Shown: positions 29,069 through 39,138 of the stretch, piece after piece
How positions within the stretch are numbered: position 1 is the first letter of the stretch
Layout: each line of letters begins with the position of its first letter
Assembly: GCF_017656495.1 (NCBI RefSeq)
Contig: NZ_JACDNS010000006.1
Span: 62,001 to 126,000 of the forward strand
DNA length: 64,000 nucleotides
Direction: 5' to 3'
Source: Thermococcus sp.
Lineage (GTDB): Archaea; Methanobacteriota_B; Thermococci; Thermococcales; Thermococcaceae
Program-made: the position numbers and the translations under genes
The notes under the pieces: model-generated
Seen by the model: only the letters and a program-made list of their open reading frames with translations
Told to the model about the DNA's origin: nothing
The model's database searches: none

Positions 29069-29085
29069 GTTGATAACTAACTGTT
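29069..29085. promoter_or_regulatory. SurR binding site between nfn and shy promoters
   Basis: The sequence GTT-GAT-AAC-TAACT-GTT matches exactly the extended SurR consensus GTTn3AACn5GTT. SurR is the redox-sensitive Thermococcales regulator that, without sulfur, activates hydrogenase and related genes. The site lies between the two divergent TATA boxes, ~14 bp from that of nfnSL and ~28 bp from that of shyBGDA, a place from which it could activate both. Confidence 0.85.
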
Positions 29086-29113
29086 GCAAAAACCCTTAAA
29101 TCAGAAATTTGAC

Positions 29114-29124
29114 AAATATAAAAA
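29114..29124 (+). promoter_or_regulatory. TATA box of shyBGDA
   Basis: AAATATAAAAA lies 28-38 nt before the preferred TTG start of shyB, implying a very short leader. Confidence 0.55.
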
Positions 29125-29151
29125 GAAGAAATAATTTCAAGGGTGATTATC

Positions 29152-30156
29152 TTGAGGTATGTAAAGCTTCCATCTGAGAATTTTGAAGAATTCTTTAATT
29201 CTCTAAAAAGATGGGGGACGGTTTATGCTCCAGTAAAGCAGGGAAATATTTATGCTTTTAAGCGAGTTGATACCTTAGGAGAAGTTTCATTAAATTACAC
29301 CCGCACCATGCTACCTCCAAAAAAGTTCTTTGTTCGTCCAAAAGATACTCTTTTGAAGCTAAAAAACGGCAGATGGGAAGAAATCAGAGAGGTTAAAAAG
29401 ATAGTCCTCTTTGGCGTTCATTCATGTGACATTCATGGATTGCAAATATTGGATAAAGTTTATCTTAATGATCCTGTTGACCCATACTATAAAGCAAGGA
29501 GGGAAAATACAATCATCATCGGTATTAGCTGTATGCCAGATGAATATTGCTTCTGTAAGAGCCTAGGAACACACTTTGCAATGCATGGCTTTGACTTGTT
29601 CTTGCATGAGCTTCCAGACGGTTGGCTTGTCAGAGTCGGAAGTGTAAAAGGGCATGAAATAGCATGGGTTAATGAAAGTCTTTTTGAGGACGTTACGGAA
29701 GAAGATTTAAAACACTTCAAAGAGTTTGAAGAGAAGCGCTCTGCTTCATTCAAAAAGCATTTGAATAAAGAAGGATTAGCTGATATGCTGGATTTGGCAT
29801 TTGATAGTCCAGTGTGGAAAAGATATGAGCGTATTTGTCTTGGTTGTGGAAACTGCAACATGGTATGTCCAACATGCAGATGCTACGAGGTCTGTGACTA
29901 CTGGATAAATGCTTACGAGGCTGTAAGAGTCAGGAGATACGACTCATGCTTCATGGAAACTCATGGACTTGTTGCAGGAGGACATAATTTCAGGCCAACG
30001 CGTTTGGATAGATTTAGGCACCGATACTACTGTAAAAGCTATTTTGATCCCTCTGCGGGCTTCAACTGCGTAGGTTGTGGAAGATGTGATGAATTCTGTC
30101 CAGCTAAGATAGAGCATGTGAAAGTTCTTGACGAGGTTAGGGAGGCATTGAAATGA
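29152..30156 (+). CDS. shyB: Sulfhydrogenase beta subunit (iron-sulfur electron transfer)
   Basis: A 334-residue subunit of cytoplasmic [NiFe] hydrogenase (sulfhydrogenase II type). The C-terminal half has two 4Fe-4S clusters: CLGCGNCNMVCPTC-x-C with further cysteines, and CVGCGRCDEFCPAKI. The N-terminal half, with GVHSCDIHGLQILD and ISCMPDEYCFC, is the asrA/hydB-type domain. It relays electrons between ShyG and the hydrogenase dimer. I chose TTG 29152 (MRYVKLPSEN), spaced from GGGTGA; GTG 29143 is in frame but overlaps that site. First gene of shyBGDA; its stop overlaps shyG by 4 nt. Confidence 0.93.
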   Translation: MRYVKLPSENFEEFFNSLKRWGTVYAPVKQGNIYAFKRVDTLGEVSLNYTRTMLPPKKFFVRPKDTLLKLKNGRWEEIREVKKIVLFGVHSCDIHGLQILDKVYLNDPVDPYYKARRENTIIIGISCMPDEYCFCKSLGTHFAMHGFDLFLHELPDGWLVRVGSVKGHEIAWVNESLFEDVTEEDLKHFKEFEEKRSASFKKHLNKEGLADMLDLAFDSPVWKRYERICLGCGNCNMVCPTCRCYEVCDYWINAYEAVRVRRYDSCFMETHGLVAGGHNFRPTRLDRFRHRYYCKSYFDPSAGFNCVGCGRCDEFCPAKIEHVKVLDEVREALK

Positions 30157-31022
30157 ACCCGTTTCAAACTTATGACGCAAGGATTTTGGAAGTTAAAGAG
30201 CTTACACCAAGGGAGAAGCTTTTCACACTGAGATTCGTCGATCCAGAGATTAACAAGGAATTTACATACAAGCCCGGTCAGTTCGTCATAGTTGATATTC
30301 GAGGCTTTGGGGAGTTTCCAATAAGCCTATGTTCCTCTCCAACCAGAACTGGATACTTCCAGCTATGTGTCAGAAGGGTTGGAAGGATGACAAAATACAT
30401 GCATACCCTTAAGGAAGGGGACATTATCGGCATTCGTGGCCCCTATGGCAATGGATTTCCAATGGAAGAGATGGAAGGTTCCAATTTGCTATTAGTTGCT
30501 GGTGGCCTAGGAATGGCACCATTGAGGAGTGTTCTTTGGTATGCACTGGATAGCGGGAAATACGAGCAGATATATTTGTTCTATGGAACCAAAAGCTATG
30601 AAGACATTCTGTTTAGAGATGAAATTATCCACCTCCTGAAGCATGGAGAAGCCATGAATTGCAGAGTAAAGCTTGCTTATGAAGTTGAAAGCCCCTCATG
30701 CATTTATCTGGAAAAGGGCTTTGCTCCTAAGGTCTGTAAAGGTGTTGTAACAGATTTATTCAGAGGAGAAGAGTTTGACGTAGAAAACACGTATGCTTTA
30801 ATCTGTGGGCCTCCGGTGATGTATAAATTCGTGATAAAGGAGCTTTTGGACAGAAAGCTCTCTCCAGGCAGGATTTACATGACACTTGAGAGGAGAATGA
30901 GATGTGGAATAGGCAAGTGCGGTCACTGTATTGTGGGGACAAGCACGTCAATAAAGTATATCTGCAAAGATGGGCCAGTCTTCACTTATTGGGAAGCTCT
31001 TTCTACAAGGGGGTTGATTTAA
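30153..31022 (+). CDS. shyG: Sulfhydrogenase gamma subunit (FAD/NAD(P)H diaphorase)
   Basis: A 289-residue ferredoxin-reductase-type subunit through which NAD(P)H exchanges electrons with the hydrogenase. It shows the FAD motif PISLCSSP after YKPGQFVIV, the nucleotide turn LLLVAGGLGMAPLRS, LICGPPVMYK, and a C-terminal [2Fe-2S] set (MRCGIGKCGHCIVG plus a later CKDGP). ATGA overlap with shyB, and shyD begins right after its stop. In Pyrococcus the SHII enzyme can use both NADH and NADPH; which is preferred here is not visible. Confidence 0.94.
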   Translation: MNPFQTYDARILEVKELTPREKLFTLRFVDPEINKEFTYKPGQFVIVDIRGFGEFPISLCSSPTRTGYFQLCVRRVGRMTKYMHTLKEGDIIGIRGPYGNGFPMEEMEGSNLLLVAGGLGMAPLRSVLWYALDSGKYEQIYLFYGTKSYEDILFRDEIIHLLKHGEAMNCRVKLAYEVESPSCIYLEKGFAPKVCKGVVTDLFRGEEFDVENTYALICGPPVMYKFVIKELLDRKLSPGRIYMTLERRMRCGIGKCGHCIVGTSTSIKYICKDGPVFTYWEALSTRGLI

Positions 31023-31760
31023 ATGCTCAAGCTGGGAGTTTTTGAGCTGACAGACTGTGGAGGCTGTGCACTTAACATACTTTTCCTCTATGACAAGCTC
31101 TTTGATTTACTCAAGTTTTATGAGATAAAAGAATTTCACATGGCATCAAGCTTTAAGGAGCATGATCACCTTGATGTTGCCATTGTTACTGGAACGGTGT
31201 CCTCTCAAAGAGATTTAGAAGTGTTAAAGCATGCAAGAAATTACTCCAACTACTTAATTGCTTTAGGAACGTGTGCGACTCATGGCTCTGTTCAGGGGGC
31301 TGTTGAAGGGAAGATTAGGGATAAGCTTGAGAAAGTTTACGGGACGAGAGCCAATCCAATGAGGGCTTTGGATTCGAAACCTGTAGTAGAATATGTAGCT
31401 GTTGACTTCGCTCTGCCTGGCTGTCCATATGATAAGATGGAGCTTTATCAACTCCTCATTGACTTAGCAAAAGGCATTGAGCCAGTGAAGAAGGATTATC
31501 CAGTCTGTATTGAGTGTAAGCTCAATGAATACGAATGTGTTCTTGTGAAAAAAGGAGTACCTTGTTTGGGTCCGATAACCCTTGGTGGGTGTAATGCAGT
31601 GTGCATTAGATCGGGATTGGGTTGCATTGGATGCAGAGGGCCTCTGCCGAAAGAAGCGAATCCAACAAGTGAATTTGAGATTCTTAAGGAGTTGGGATAT
31701 GATGAGGAATACATACGAAAGAAGTTCAAGACATTTGCAAGGGGTGAGCTGAGATGGTGA
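31023..31760 (+). CDS. shyD: Sulfhydrogenase delta subunit ([NiFe] hydrogenase small subunit)
   Basis: A 245-residue small subunit carrying three iron-sulfur clusters. The proximal cluster cysteines are in TDCGGCALN, ALGTCATHGSVQG and PGCPYDK; more cysteines follow in PVCIECKLNEYEC, CLGPITLGGCNAVC and CIGCRGP for the medial and distal clusters. It conducts electrons from the NiFe site in ShyA toward ShyB and ShyG. It has no Tat signal, consistent with a cytoplasmic enzyme. The ATG follows the shyG stop, and its end overlaps shyA by 7 nt. Confidence 0.95.
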   Translation: MLKLGVFELTDCGGCALNILFLYDKLFDLLKFYEIKEFHMASSFKEHDHLDVAIVTGTVSSQRDLEVLKHARNYSNYLIALGTCATHGSVQGAVEGKIRDKLEKVYGTRANPMRALDSKPVVEYVAVDFALPGCPYDKMELYQLLIDLAKGIEPVKKDYPVCIECKLNEYECVLVKKGVPCLGPITLGGCNAVCIRSGLGCIGCRGPLPKEANPTSEFEILKELGYDEEYIRKKFKTFARGELRW

Positions 31761-33004
31761 TTCTTGAAGTCGGTGAGTTCACGAGAGTTGAGGGAAATGG
31801 TAAAGCAGAGATTGTCATTGAAAATGGAGAAGTTAAAGAAGTTAGAGTTAAGATAGTCGAGGGGCCAAGGTTCTTCGAATTGCTAACCCTTGGCAGGTAT
31901 TATTGGGACGTTCCAGATTTAGAAGCAAGAATTTGTGCAATCTGCTATTTAGCACATTCATTTGCCTCAGTCCTTGGCATAGAAAGAGCTTTTGGAGTTA
32001 AAGTTCCAGAGGAAATTCAACTTTTGAGGGAACTTGGCCTGATTGGGGAATTTCTTGAAAGTCATGCATTGCATTTGTACCTCTTAGTGGCTCCAGATTT
32101 ATTTGGATATCCAGATGCAATTAGAATGGCGAGTAAGCATGGTGAACTCGTAAAAGAAGGACTTACTATCAAAAGCTTTGGAAATTACATTAGGGAGATA
32201 ATTGGGGGAAGAGAGATTCATGGTATTAACATAAAACCCGGTGGATTTGGAAGATTTCCAACAGTGGAAGAGCTTGAAAAAATCGAGAAGAGCTGCGATG
32301 AGCTCTTAAGGATGGCAAAGAGGGCTGTCAACATTTTTGCAACTCAAGAAGTTTTCGGAGCTGTGCCAAAGTATCACATTGCTACGGATGAATATCTCTA
32401 CGGAGAAAAGCTGATTGCATCAGATGAAGAAAGGTTTGACTATCTCGAGCATATCAAAGAGAAAGCTCTGCCATATAGTTTTGCAAAGCAAAGCAAATAC
32501 AAGGGAGAAATCTTCATGGTTGGTGCATTGTCACGATTAATACTCAAAGCTGATAGGCTGACACCTGAGGCGAAGGAGTTATTTGAGCAGAATAAAGAAA
32601 AGCTTTCTCAAGGTTATGTCAGCTTAAACAATTTGGCCCAAGCAATTGAGCTAGTATATGCAATTGAGAGAGCAAAAGAGATTGTCAGCAGACTTTTAGA
32701 TAAAGGTATCGAGGGAGAGAACGTTCCAATTGAGCCTAAAGAAGGAGAAGGTATAGGTTATGTTGAAGCTCCAAGAGGTGCATTAATTCATCACTACAAG
32801 ATTGATGAAAACGGGAATATAACTTATTCAAACATAATAACTCCAACTGCCTTGAACCATGCTTTAATGGAGCTGAGCCTTTACGAAGAAACCAGAAAGA
32901 ACTATGGCACTTTGAATGAGAACTCATTGATACGTAAATTAGAAGAGACTGTTAGGGCATTTGATCCATGTATTTCATGCTCTGTGCATCTCGTTAGGAT
33001 TTAA
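31754..33004 (+). CDS. shyA: Sulfhydrogenase alpha subunit ([NiFe] hydrogenase large subunit)
   Basis: The 416-residue catalytic subunit. The NiFe ligands are the two R-x-C-x-x-C-type pairs: RICAICYLAHS near residue 59 and DPCISCSVH at the C-terminus. Only four residues (LVRI) follow the last histidine, as in the Pyrococcus enzyme, where a maturation protease removes the short tail after nickel insertion. No protease or hyp genes lie in this window, so maturation is encoded elsewhere. The start overlaps shyD; a T-rich stretch follows the stop. Confidence 0.96.
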   Translation: MVILEVGEFTRVEGNGKAEIVIENGEVKEVRVKIVEGPRFFELLTLGRYYWDVPDLEARICAICYLAHSFASVLGIERAFGVKVPEEIQLLRELGLIGEFLESHALHLYLLVAPDLFGYPDAIRMASKHGELVKEGLTIKSFGNYIREIIGGREIHGINIKPGGFGRFPTVEELEKIEKSCDELLRMAKRAVNIFATQEVFGAVPKYHIATDEYLYGEKLIASDEERFDYLEHIKEKALPYSFAKQSKYKGEIFMVGALSRLILKADRLTPEAKELFEQNKEKLSQGYVSLNNLAQAIELVYAIERAKEIVSRLLDKGIEGENVPIEPKEGEGIGYVEAPRGALIHHYKIDENGNITYSNIITPTALNHALMELSLYEETRKNYGTLNENSLIRKLEETVRAFDPCISCSVHLVRI

Positions 33005-33074
33005 TCTTTTTCCTCTTTTCTTAAATCAAAATTGTTATAAAACATAAATGCTCGAATATAAATCAGTGGGAGTA

Positions 33075-33749
33075 ATGAAAAGAGTATCTGAAAGCATAAC
33101 TCGAATTATGGACTCATTGAAAATGGGAGAAACTGTGTTATTCATCTATGAGGAATCTTTGATTCCTGAATTTTCGTTTCTGTTTTTCGTTGAATATGCC
33201 TCTAGAAGAGGCATACCGATTATTGTAGACGATATTCTTGACTCACTTTATGTTGTCAAGCAGCATTTGGAGTTTATTGGAATTGATACGAGCTTTTTTG
33301 ACGACGTTACTGTGGTAAAAGTTGGAGGCACAAATAAAGTTGGAAATGTCTACAAACATATACCCCTTGAAGGGGCTTATAGAGAAAAGTATCGCTTGGC
33401 AGTTAAAGAGCTGTACAAGGAGAAAACAAACATTTTAAACATTGTATTGGGGATTGAAAACCTCTTTTATTTATCTACAAAACCTACTGACGTCCTTGGA
33501 GTAGTATCAGAGTTGATATCTTTCCTAGGTGAAAAGAGTCGCATAGCAATATATTTGATTAACAAAAACATTGCGGAAATGGCTCCTATAAATCCACTTC
33601 CCATCTTTGAGAGAATTGCGAGCACAGTTATATACACAGAATCTCATCCAAGAAAAGCTGTTATAAGAATTGACAAGTGTTCGTCTCTTGAGTTAGTCGG
33701 GAAGTCCTTCATCATAGAGATTGAAGACATACTTCAGTATTGGAGATGA
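33075..33749 (+). CDS. DUF257 family protein (third copy, beside the hydrogenase operon)
   Basis: A ~224-residue DUF257 paralogue: MGETVLFIYEES, VDDILDSLYVVKQHL, VVKVGG, ILNIVLGIENL and FLGEKSRIA line up with the pair at 13-14.5 kb. No Walker A. I preferred ATG 33075, which gives an N-terminus like the paralogues; an ATG at 33048 is also in frame, but a TATA-like TTATAAAA at 33036 makes it likely that transcription starts after it. It begins 70 nt after shyA and is followed by the small beta-barrel gene, which it may drive. Confidence 0.8.
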   Translation: MKRVSESITRIMDSLKMGETVLFIYEESLIPEFSFLFFVEYASRRGIPIIVDDILDSLYVVKQHLEFIGIDTSFFDDVTVVKVGGTNKVGNVYKHIPLEGAYREKYRLAVKELYKEKTNILNIVLGIENLFYLSTKPTDVLGVVSELISFLGEKSRIAIYLINKNIAEMAPINPLPIFERIASTVIYTESHPRKAVIRIDKCSSLELVGKSFIIEIEDILQYWR

Positions 33750-33751
33750 AA

Positions 33752-34072
33752 ATGGGGCTTTTTGGAAAAATCTTCAAAAAATCAAAGGAGGATATTGATA
33801 AAATTGAAATAGTCTCAAGAACGCCAGTAGGTAGGTTTAGGGTTCTTCGGGTATTTCAAATTACAGGAAGACAAGTTTTAAGCGGAGAAGTTATTGGTGG
33901 AGTTATTTATCCAGGATACAAGCTTAAAGGAAAAGATGTTGGGGTTATAATGGCAATTGAAAGACAGCATAAGAGAGTAGATTTTGCAATTTCTGGTGAT
34001 ACTGTTGCATTAATCCTTGAGAACAATATGAAAGTTGAAAAAGGCGAAGTTCTTGAAGTTTACCAGTCCTAA
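33752..34072 (+). CDS. Small protein resembling EF-Tu domain 2
   Basis: A 106-residue protein with a short basic N-terminus (GLFGKIFKKSKED) and then a beta-rich module: VGRFRVLRVFQITGRQVLSG, GGVIYPGYKLKG, VGVIMAIERQ, VDFAISGDTVALILE and GEVLEVY. The order G-x-I-x-x-G, then A-x-x-GD-x-V, then KGEVL is typical of domain 2 of translation GTPases, here standing alone without a GTPase domain. It might bind RNA or a ribosomal factor. ATG 33752 is 6 nt from GGAG and lies just after the stop of the DUF257 gene; an ATG at 33746 overlaps that stop. Confidence 0.65.
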   Translation: MGLFGKIFKKSKEDIDKIEIVSRTPVGRFRVLRVFQITGRQVLSGEVIGGVIYPGYKLKGKDVGVIMAIERQHKRVDFAISGDTVALILENNMKVEKGEVLEVYQS

Positions 34073-34120
34073 CTTAAGGCTTAAAAGTTCATAAGCTTAG
34101 CTCTTTTTTAGGTGGTAGGG

Positions 34121-34966
34121 ATGATAATCTTTGACAATCACCTTCACGTTGACCCTTATAAGGGTCTCTTCATTGAGGCAGTTAAACAGTTTCACAGAGC
34201 GGGTGGAACACATCTCAATGTGGTCTACAAAACAGCTCACGATTACGGCTTTGCTGGGATGAAAGCAGAGGACTTCATAAAGGCTATGGACTTCCATATA
34301 AAACTCGTTGAGAAAATAAACAAAGAGACTCCGGTGAGGGCTTTTGCAGTTGTTGGCGTTCATCCAGCTGAGTTTGTATGTTTAGCTGAAAAGAAGGGCT
34401 TGGAATATGCTAAGGATGAGGTCATGAAAGCTCTGGAATATGCTCAAAAGCTGTGCCTTGAGGGTAAAGCAATAGCCATTGGAGAAATTGGCAGACCTCA
34501 TTTTGAGGTTAGCGAGGAGATTTGGAATGCAAGCATTGAGCTGATGAAGTATGGAATGGCGCTGGCTAAAGAAGCTGATTGTGCTGTCCAATTGCATACA
34601 GAGAGCTTCACAGAAGAGAAGTTCAGAGAGCTTGGAAAAATAGTTAGGGAAGTTGGAATAAAGCCGTATAAAGTTGTCAAGCATTATTCTCCACCTCTTG
34701 TGAAAATTGCAGAGGAAGTTGGAGTTTTTCCCTCAATCCTGGCGAGCAAAAAAGCTATGATGGAGGCTATAATGCAGGGGAACAGGTTTTTCATGGAGAC
34801 CGATTATATTGATGATAAAAGAAGACCTGGAGCCGTGTTAGGCCCAAAAACTGTACCAAAGAGAACGAAAGCTTTCCTCCAGCAGGGAATCTTCACTGAA
34901 GAAGATGTTTACAAAATCCATGTTGAGAATCCAAAAAAAGTGTATGGAATGGAGATGGAGGAGTAG
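34121..34966 (+). CDS. TatD-family metal-dependent hydrolase
   Basis: A 281-residue amidohydrolase-fold protein. Metal-site residues are visible: FDNHLHVDP at the N-terminus, AIGEIGRPHFE, VQLHTES, KHYSPP and a late METDYIDD aspartate. TatD proteins are nucleases or phosphohydrolases; this Thermococcales branch is diverged from bacterial TatD, so substrate is unknown. I chose ATG 34121, 5 nt after GGTGG; the GTG at 34112 lies in that site. It stands apart from the hydrogenase genes by its own short gap. Confidence 0.85.
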   Translation: MIIFDNHLHVDPYKGLFIEAVKQFHRAGGTHLNVVYKTAHDYGFAGMKAEDFIKAMDFHIKLVEKINKETPVRAFAVVGVHPAEFVCLAEKKGLEYAKDEVMKALEYAQKLCLEGKAIAIGEIGRPHFEVSEEIWNASIELMKYGMALAKEADCAVQLHTESFTEEKFRELGKIVREVGIKPYKVVKHYSPPLVKIAEEVGVFPSILASKKAMMEAIMQGNRFFMETDYIDDKRRPGAVLGPKTVPKRTKAFLQQGIFTEEDVYKIHVENPKKVYGMEMEE

Positions 34967-35069
34967 TTAATTCCTTATCTCTTTTTCTGTCTTAGTGGAT
35001 TAATATCAAGTTATACAAGAGAAGGAAAAATGAGCTTTGGTACTATTTGACATTATAGATCACAAAAAC

Positions 35070-35078
35070 CTTATTAAC
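35070..35078 (+). promoter_or_regulatory. Probable TATA box of vapBC
   Basis: AAAAACC-TTATTAAC, ~35 nt before the vapB start, fits a BRE/TATA pair. The short AT-rich sequence between it and the start is where VapB would be expected to bind for autoregulation, but no clear dyad is seen. Confidence 0.45.
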
Positions 35079-35111
35079 CTACATTGGTAAAACATTTATG
35101 GTGAAAGTAGG

Positions 35112-35344
35112 ATGGTTACTGTAAAAGTTTCCTCAAAAGGGCAAATTGTTTTACCAAAATCAATTCGAGAAAAGTTTGGGATAAAAGCAGGGGATGAAGT
35201 GGAGATATTAGACTTAGGGAATGAACTGATTATAGTACCTATTAAAAAGGACATAAAGCTCAGAGGACTTGTGAAGTTTGACAAACCGGTGATAGAAATT
35301 CTCAAAGAAGTTAGAGAAGAGGAAGAAAAGCTGGAGGCAAAGAA

Positions 35345-35348
<4 letters not shown>
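35112..35348 (+). CDS. vapB: VapB-type antitoxin with AbrB/SpoVT domain
   Basis: A 78-residue protein. Residues 1-45 form a swapped-hairpin AbrB/SpoVT DNA-binding domain (VKVSSKGQIVLPKSIREKFG, AGDEVEILDL), and the charged tail (EEEEKLEAKK) would wrap the toxin. It would neutralise VapC and repress the operon. The end overlaps the next gene by 4 nt, the standard toxin-antitoxin layout. Confidence 0.9.
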
Positions 35349-37957
<2,609 letters not shown>

Positions 37958-38006
37958 ATCCCTTACCTTTTTTCTTTTTTGTTCCCAGGATTTATAGCAT
38001 TTTTCA

Positions 38007-38519
38007 CTAAAGGCTCATAAACCCGAGAGGTTCTTCGGTATCGAGATTGATTATCTTTATCTCTCTTTTTTTTGTGTCAAGAAATGCAACACTCTTGATT
38101 CCAGTAACATACCCACATACTTCTCCTGGATTAACTATTATAGTTCTTGCACATTCCCTAATTTCATATTTGTGGGTGTGGCCTCTAATGACAACATCGT
38201 ACAGCTGGCTTTTTGCAAAAGCCTCAACTATTTTTTCATTTGCTCCATGAAGGACTATAATTCTCATACCATCTGCTTCAATCTCAAGTATTTCTTCTGA
38301 GATTCCTAGCACTTTGTTTAATCCTTTTCGCTCTCCATCGTTGTTTCCAAAAACTCCTTTTAACGGTGCTTTCAGTTTTGAGAATTCTCTTTTAACGAAA
38401 GGAGCTACATAATCTCCCGCATGAATTACTAGATCAACTTTTTCCCTATTAAAAAGCTCAACAGCTTTTGCTATAGCAGGTAGATTGTCATGAGTATCGC
38501 TCATTATCCCAATTAACAT
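38007..38519 (-). CDS. YfcE/MJ0936-type phosphodiesterase
   Basis: A 170-residue calcineurin-like phosphodiesterase with an intact metal site: MSDTHDN, HAGDYV, GNNDG, VLHGAN and IRGHTHKYE. The family splits phosphodiester bonds in small model substrates or cyclic nucleotides in the presence of Mn or Ni; its natural substrate is unknown. I chose ATG 38519, after GGTGA. It is a useful contrast with the degenerate relative at 11589. Divergent from the replication genes that follow. Confidence 0.92.
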   Translation of the reverse strand: MLIGIMSDTHDNLPAIAKAVELFNREKVDLVIHAGDYVAPFVKREFSKLKAPLKGVFGNNDGERKGLNKVLGISEEILEIEADGMRIIVLHGANEKIVEAFAKSQLYDVVIRGHTHKYEIRECARTIIVNPGEVCGYVTGIKSVAFLDTKKREIKIINLDTEEPLGFMSL

Positions 38520-38643
38520 GATTATCACCTTAGTTCTCTTTTTCCTCAGGGTTTATAGAGTTTCCTCTGACAATGTTGTTCATGTGGGAAAGTTTAAGAA
38601 ATCTTAGCATCCACATACTAGATGACACAACCAGGTGATGCTC

Positions 38644-39138
38644 ATGCTCACGGGTAGAACTCTAGTTGCCGTAAAGTTGCTTAAACCCTTTGGTGATTGG
38701 AAAGCCGGAGATACGGTGTTAATTGAAGACTGGAAAGCTAAAGAACTCTGGGAAAGTGGAGTAGTTGAGATAATAGACGAATCAGATAAAGTGATTATTG
38801 AACTTGAAAAAGCCATCACAGAAGAAAGAGAAAATAAACCATTAACGGATATTGATGAATCCTTATATGAGCGTGCAGAATTTTATATTTACTATCTCTC
38901 AAAACTCCTCCAAGATGGTCAGTCCTTGCCTCCAGAATCTTTGAAATCCTATTTGGCTAAATTGAGCAATCTTAAAGAGAAATATGAAGAATTAAAAACT
39001 ATACGGTTTGGGAAGATCCTAAAAACTGTGATGTTGAGACCAAATAGCCTTGAGGTGTTATCAAAACTAGCTCCAGAAGAGAGAGAAATCTATCTTCAAA
39101 TGTCAAAAATTAGAATCAAATGGCTTGGTGAGGGCTAA
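38644..39138 (+). CDS. gins23: GINS complex subunit 23
   Basis: A 164-residue GINS protein. The small beta-rich B domain comes first (VAVKLLKPFGDWKAGDTVLIEDWKA, split here by W and G turns) and the helical A domain second, the order of the Psf2/Psf3-type Gins23. GINS joins MCM and the RecJ-like nuclease in the replication helicase complex. Its stop (TAATG) overlaps the MCM start by 1 nt, so the subunit is made with its partner, as in Pyrococcus. I chose ATG 38644, spaced from AGGTGATG. Confidence 0.88.
   Translation: MLTGRTLVAVKLLKPFGDWKAGDTVLIEDWKAKELWESGVVEIIDESDKVIIELEKAITEERENKPLTDIDESLYERAEFYIYYLSKLLQDGQSLPPESLKSYLAKLSNLKEKYEELKTIRFGKILKTVMLRPNSLEVLSKLAPEEREIYLQMSKIRIKWLGEG

Noticed and set aside
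29013-29151. An additional gene between nfnS and shyB
   Set aside because: The gap is filled by two promoters and the SurR site; no open frame with a ribosome binding site.
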